A stretch of DNA of 32,057 bases from NCBI GenBank assembly GCA_030835085.1, contig JAUQWQ010000221.1, positions 1 through 32,057 on the forward strand, written 5' to 3'. This DNA comes from Ignavibacteria bacterium. GTDB taxonomy: Bacteria > Bacteroidota > Ignavibacteria > Tepidaquicellales > OLB5. How positions within the stretch are numbered: position 1 is the stretch's first letter; each line of letters starts with the position of its first letter. This document shows, one piece after another, positions 30,288 through 32,057 of the stretch. Both the position numbers and the translations under genes were made by a program. The notes under the pieces are model-generated. The model was not told the DNA's origin. It saw nothing but the letters and a program-made list of their open reading frames with translations, and ran no database searches.

Positions 30288-32057
30288 ATGGCAGAGAAAA
30301 TTGCTGCAGAAAAGAAATCAAAAGGCACTAATGGCGCTGTGAAAGAGACCAATGTTTCAAAACCATCCAATGGTTCAAAAGAGAGTTTACAGTATGATTT
30401 TCATACAGAAACCGTTAAAAACCACGGACTCTCTAATGAAGAAATGATACATGCTTATAAAGCAATGCTTCTTTCCAGGTTTACAGATGACAGAATTGAT
30501 ATGCTCATTAAGCAGGGGAAAGCCACATTCCTAATTTCGGGTTCCGGACATGAAGCAATCCAGGTTGCCTGCGCTATGGCAATGGAAGGCGGCAAGGATT
30601 GGTTCTTCACTTATTACAGGGATAATGCAATTGGAACTGCACTTGGTATTACTCCAATAGAAATTTTCAGGCATATTATGGGCAAGGCTACCGATACTTT
30701 TACAGGCGGCAGGCAAATGCCAATGCATCTGGGTTCAAAAGAGCTCAGAATGCCAACGGCTTCTTCACCAACAGGCTCACAGTATCTTCAGGCAGTTGGA
30801 GCAGCTTTAAGCTGTGTTTACCGCGGAACCGATGAAGTTTCTTATGTTGGCGGCGGTGAAGGCTCAACCAGTGAAGGTGAATTCTTCGAAGCTATCAACT
30901 GGGCTGCAAGAGAAAAACTTCCTACAATTTTCTGTATACAAAATAACCGTTTCGCAATTTCTGTTCCTATTGAACAGCAGACCGCCGGCGGTTCAGTTTA
31001 TAAAGTGGTACAGGGATTTGAAGGTATTCATAAGTTCCACATTGACGGAACAGATTTCCTCGAGAGTTACGCTACAGCCAAAGAAGCTGTCCGCCTTGCA
31101 AGAAACGGTGAGGGACCTTCATTTATTTATGCTGATGTTGTAAGGCTTCGTTCACACTCAGCTTCCGATTCACAGGATAAATACCGTTCAAAAGAAGCAA
31201 TTGAAAAAGATACATTGAAAGACCCTATTGCCAAACTTGAAAAAGAGCTTGTTGCAAGAGGAATAATGACCGAAGAACAGATAGCGGCTACAAGAAAAGA
31301 ATTAAATGATCTTGTAATAAAATCTGCCGAAGAAGCCTATGCTGAACCGCTTCCCGATCCGGCAACTGTAGAAGATAATCTTTTCTGTCCGGATGACGAG
31401 CAGACAAAGATAAATTACGAAGCAAATGTTCCGGATGGTGAACCCATTGTAATGGTTGATGCAATAAATCATGCTTTAACCGAGGAAATGGAAAAGAATC
31501 CTATGATGCTTGTATATGGCGAAGATGTCCAGGATGGTAAAGGCGGTGTGTTCACAGCTACAAAAGGTCTTTCTACAAAATTCGGAGTTAACCGCTGCTT
31601 TAATTCACCGCTTGCTGAAGCTTCAATACTTGGGACAGCAGTTGGTGCGGCTTTAAGCGGCTTAAAACCTGTGGTTGAAATTCAGTTCGCTGATTACATA
31701 TTTCCCGCAATGATGCAGATAAGAGATGAACTTGTAATGTACCGTTACCGTTCAAACGGCGCTTTTGAGTGTCCCGTTACCATTAGAGTCGCAACCGGTG
31801 GTTACATTGGCGGCGGACATTATCACTCACAGAACATTGAAGCTATCTTTGCTAAATGCCCGGGTTTGTATATTGCATATCCATCAAATGCAGCTGATGC
31901 AAAAGGGTTATTAAAGACTGCTTGCCAGCTTAAAGATCCGGTTATGTTCCTTGAACATAAATTTCTCTACAGACAGGGTTATGCTAAATCACCTGAACCG
32001 AACGCAGATTATTATCTCCCGTTTGGCAAGGCTGCTGTGAAGAAAGAAGGTAACGAT
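30288..32057 (+). CDS. Fused E1 alpha/beta 2-oxoacid dehydrogenase (partial, 3' end outside)
   Basis: An open frame of 590 codons runs off the window edge. The protein is the thiamine-diphosphate E1 part of a pyruvate or branched-chain 2-oxoacid dehydrogenase, with alpha and beta chains in one polypeptide. Alpha part (about 40-355): 'GSGHEAIQVA', 'FFTYYRDNAIGTALG', and the TPP motif 'GEGSTSEGEFFEAINWA...QNNRFAIS' (GEG 190-192, Asn219-Asn220; Glu for the usual Asp). Beta part (from about 385): 'LVYGEDVQDGKGGVF' (Glu412), 'NSPLAEASILGTAVGAALSG', 'FADYIFPAMMQIRDEL'. Residues 1-35 are a Lys/Ser/Asn-rich leader. The ATG is preceded by GAGGGG about 11 bases upstream. The E2 partner is outside. Confidence 0.9.
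   Translation, partial: MAEKIAAEKKSKGTNGAVKETNVSKPSNGSKESLQYDFHTETVKNHGLSNEEMIHAYKAMLLSRFTDDRIDMLIKQGKATFLISGSGHEAIQVACAMAMEGGKDWFFTYYRDNAIGTALGITPIEIFRHIMGKATDTFTGGRQMPMHLGSKELRMPTASSPTGSQYLQAVGAALSCVYRGTDEVSYVGGGEGSTSEGEFFEAINWAAREKLPTIFCIQNNRFAISVPIEQQTAGGSVYKVVQGFEGIHKFHIDGTDFLESYATAKEAVRLARNGEGPSFIYADVVRLRSHSASDSQDKYRSKEAIEKDTLKDPIAKLEKELVARGIMTEEQIAATRKELNDLVIKSAEEAYAEPLPDPATVEDNLFCPDDEQTKINYEANVPDGEPIVMVDAINHALTEEMEKNPMMLVYGEDVQDGKGGVFTATKGLSTKFGVNRCFNSPLAEASILGTAVGAALSGLKPVVEIQFADYIFPAMMQIRDELVMYRYRSNGAFECPVTIRVATGGYIGGGHYHSQNIEAIFAKCPGLYIAYPSNAADAKGLLKTACQLKDPVMFLEHKFLYRQGYAKSPEPNADYYLPFGKAAVKKEGND

Noticed and set aside
1-32057. CRISPR arrays, tRNA or rRNA genes, transposases, phage genes
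   Set aside because: No regularly spaced short repeats, cloverleaf-like segments, rRNA signatures or transposase motifs were seen. The repeats present are protein repeats and hairpins.

Overview
The window is AT-rich bacterial DNA with no rRNA, tRNA, CRISPR array or intact insertion sequence that I can see. Eleven complete genes, one partial gene (positions 1-69) and one decayed remnant (about 26797-26942) end in a C-terminal sorting domain of the type IX secretion system (T9SS). It is of the form 'Q-N-Y/F-P-N-P-F-N-P ... YD-LLGREV ... SGVYFY ... ETKKMVLxK'. This version of the tail, plus bacillithiol synthesis (BshC), a fused E1 alpha/beta 2-oxoacid dehydrogenase and several genes without Shine-Dalgarno sequences, suggests the Bacteroidota/Chlorobiota group, most likely an Ignavibacteria-like heterotroph. 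That placement is inference.

Layout. 1-1510: end of one T9SS cargo gene and a complete Ycf48-like beta-propeller cargo. 1570-5763 (minus): histidine ammonia-lyase, a YihY/BrkB membrane protein, a SpoIIE-type phosphatase and the glycine cleavage H protein, closely packed. 5915-8828 (plus): two propeller cargo genes, 13 bases apart. 8835-9215 (minus): small charged hypothetical protein. 9431-10750 (plus): PNGase F-like glycoamidase with a T9SS tail. 10791-14412 (minus): tight four-gene operon (ThpR, FmdB-like zinc ribbon, BshC, GT9 glycosyltransferase). 14534-15406 (minus): choice-of-anchor J cargo. 15596-17960 (plus): HPPD and homogentisate dioxygenase, two successive steps of tyrosine breakdown. 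18078-22128 (plus): three tandem Ycf48/BNR-type cargo paralogues whose 3' ends share tail sequence and terminator hairpin. 22226-24858 (plus): two-gene unit of an adenylate-forming ligase and an RlmN/Cfr-like radical SAM protein. 24946-29998: two large paralogous cargo genes (minus) flanking a decayed tail and a small Cys-rich cargo gene. 30288-end (plus): fused E1 alpha/beta dehydrogenase, cut by the window edge.

How it fits together. About half of the window encodes secreted or surface proteins that carry different N-terminal modules (propellers, Kelch, adhesin-like sandwiches, a glycoamidase, a Cys-rich domain) on one interchangeable sorting tail. The rest is amino-acid catabolism (His, Tyr, Gly), thiol chemistry and central carbon entry. 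The most unusual items are the RlmN-like protein, which lacks one of the two catalytic cysteines and the N-terminal domain of RlmN and is translationally coupled to an acyl-adenylating enzyme; the complete catalytic triad in the T9SS-exported PNGase F homologue; and the evidence that sorting tail plus terminator duplicates as one 3' cassette.
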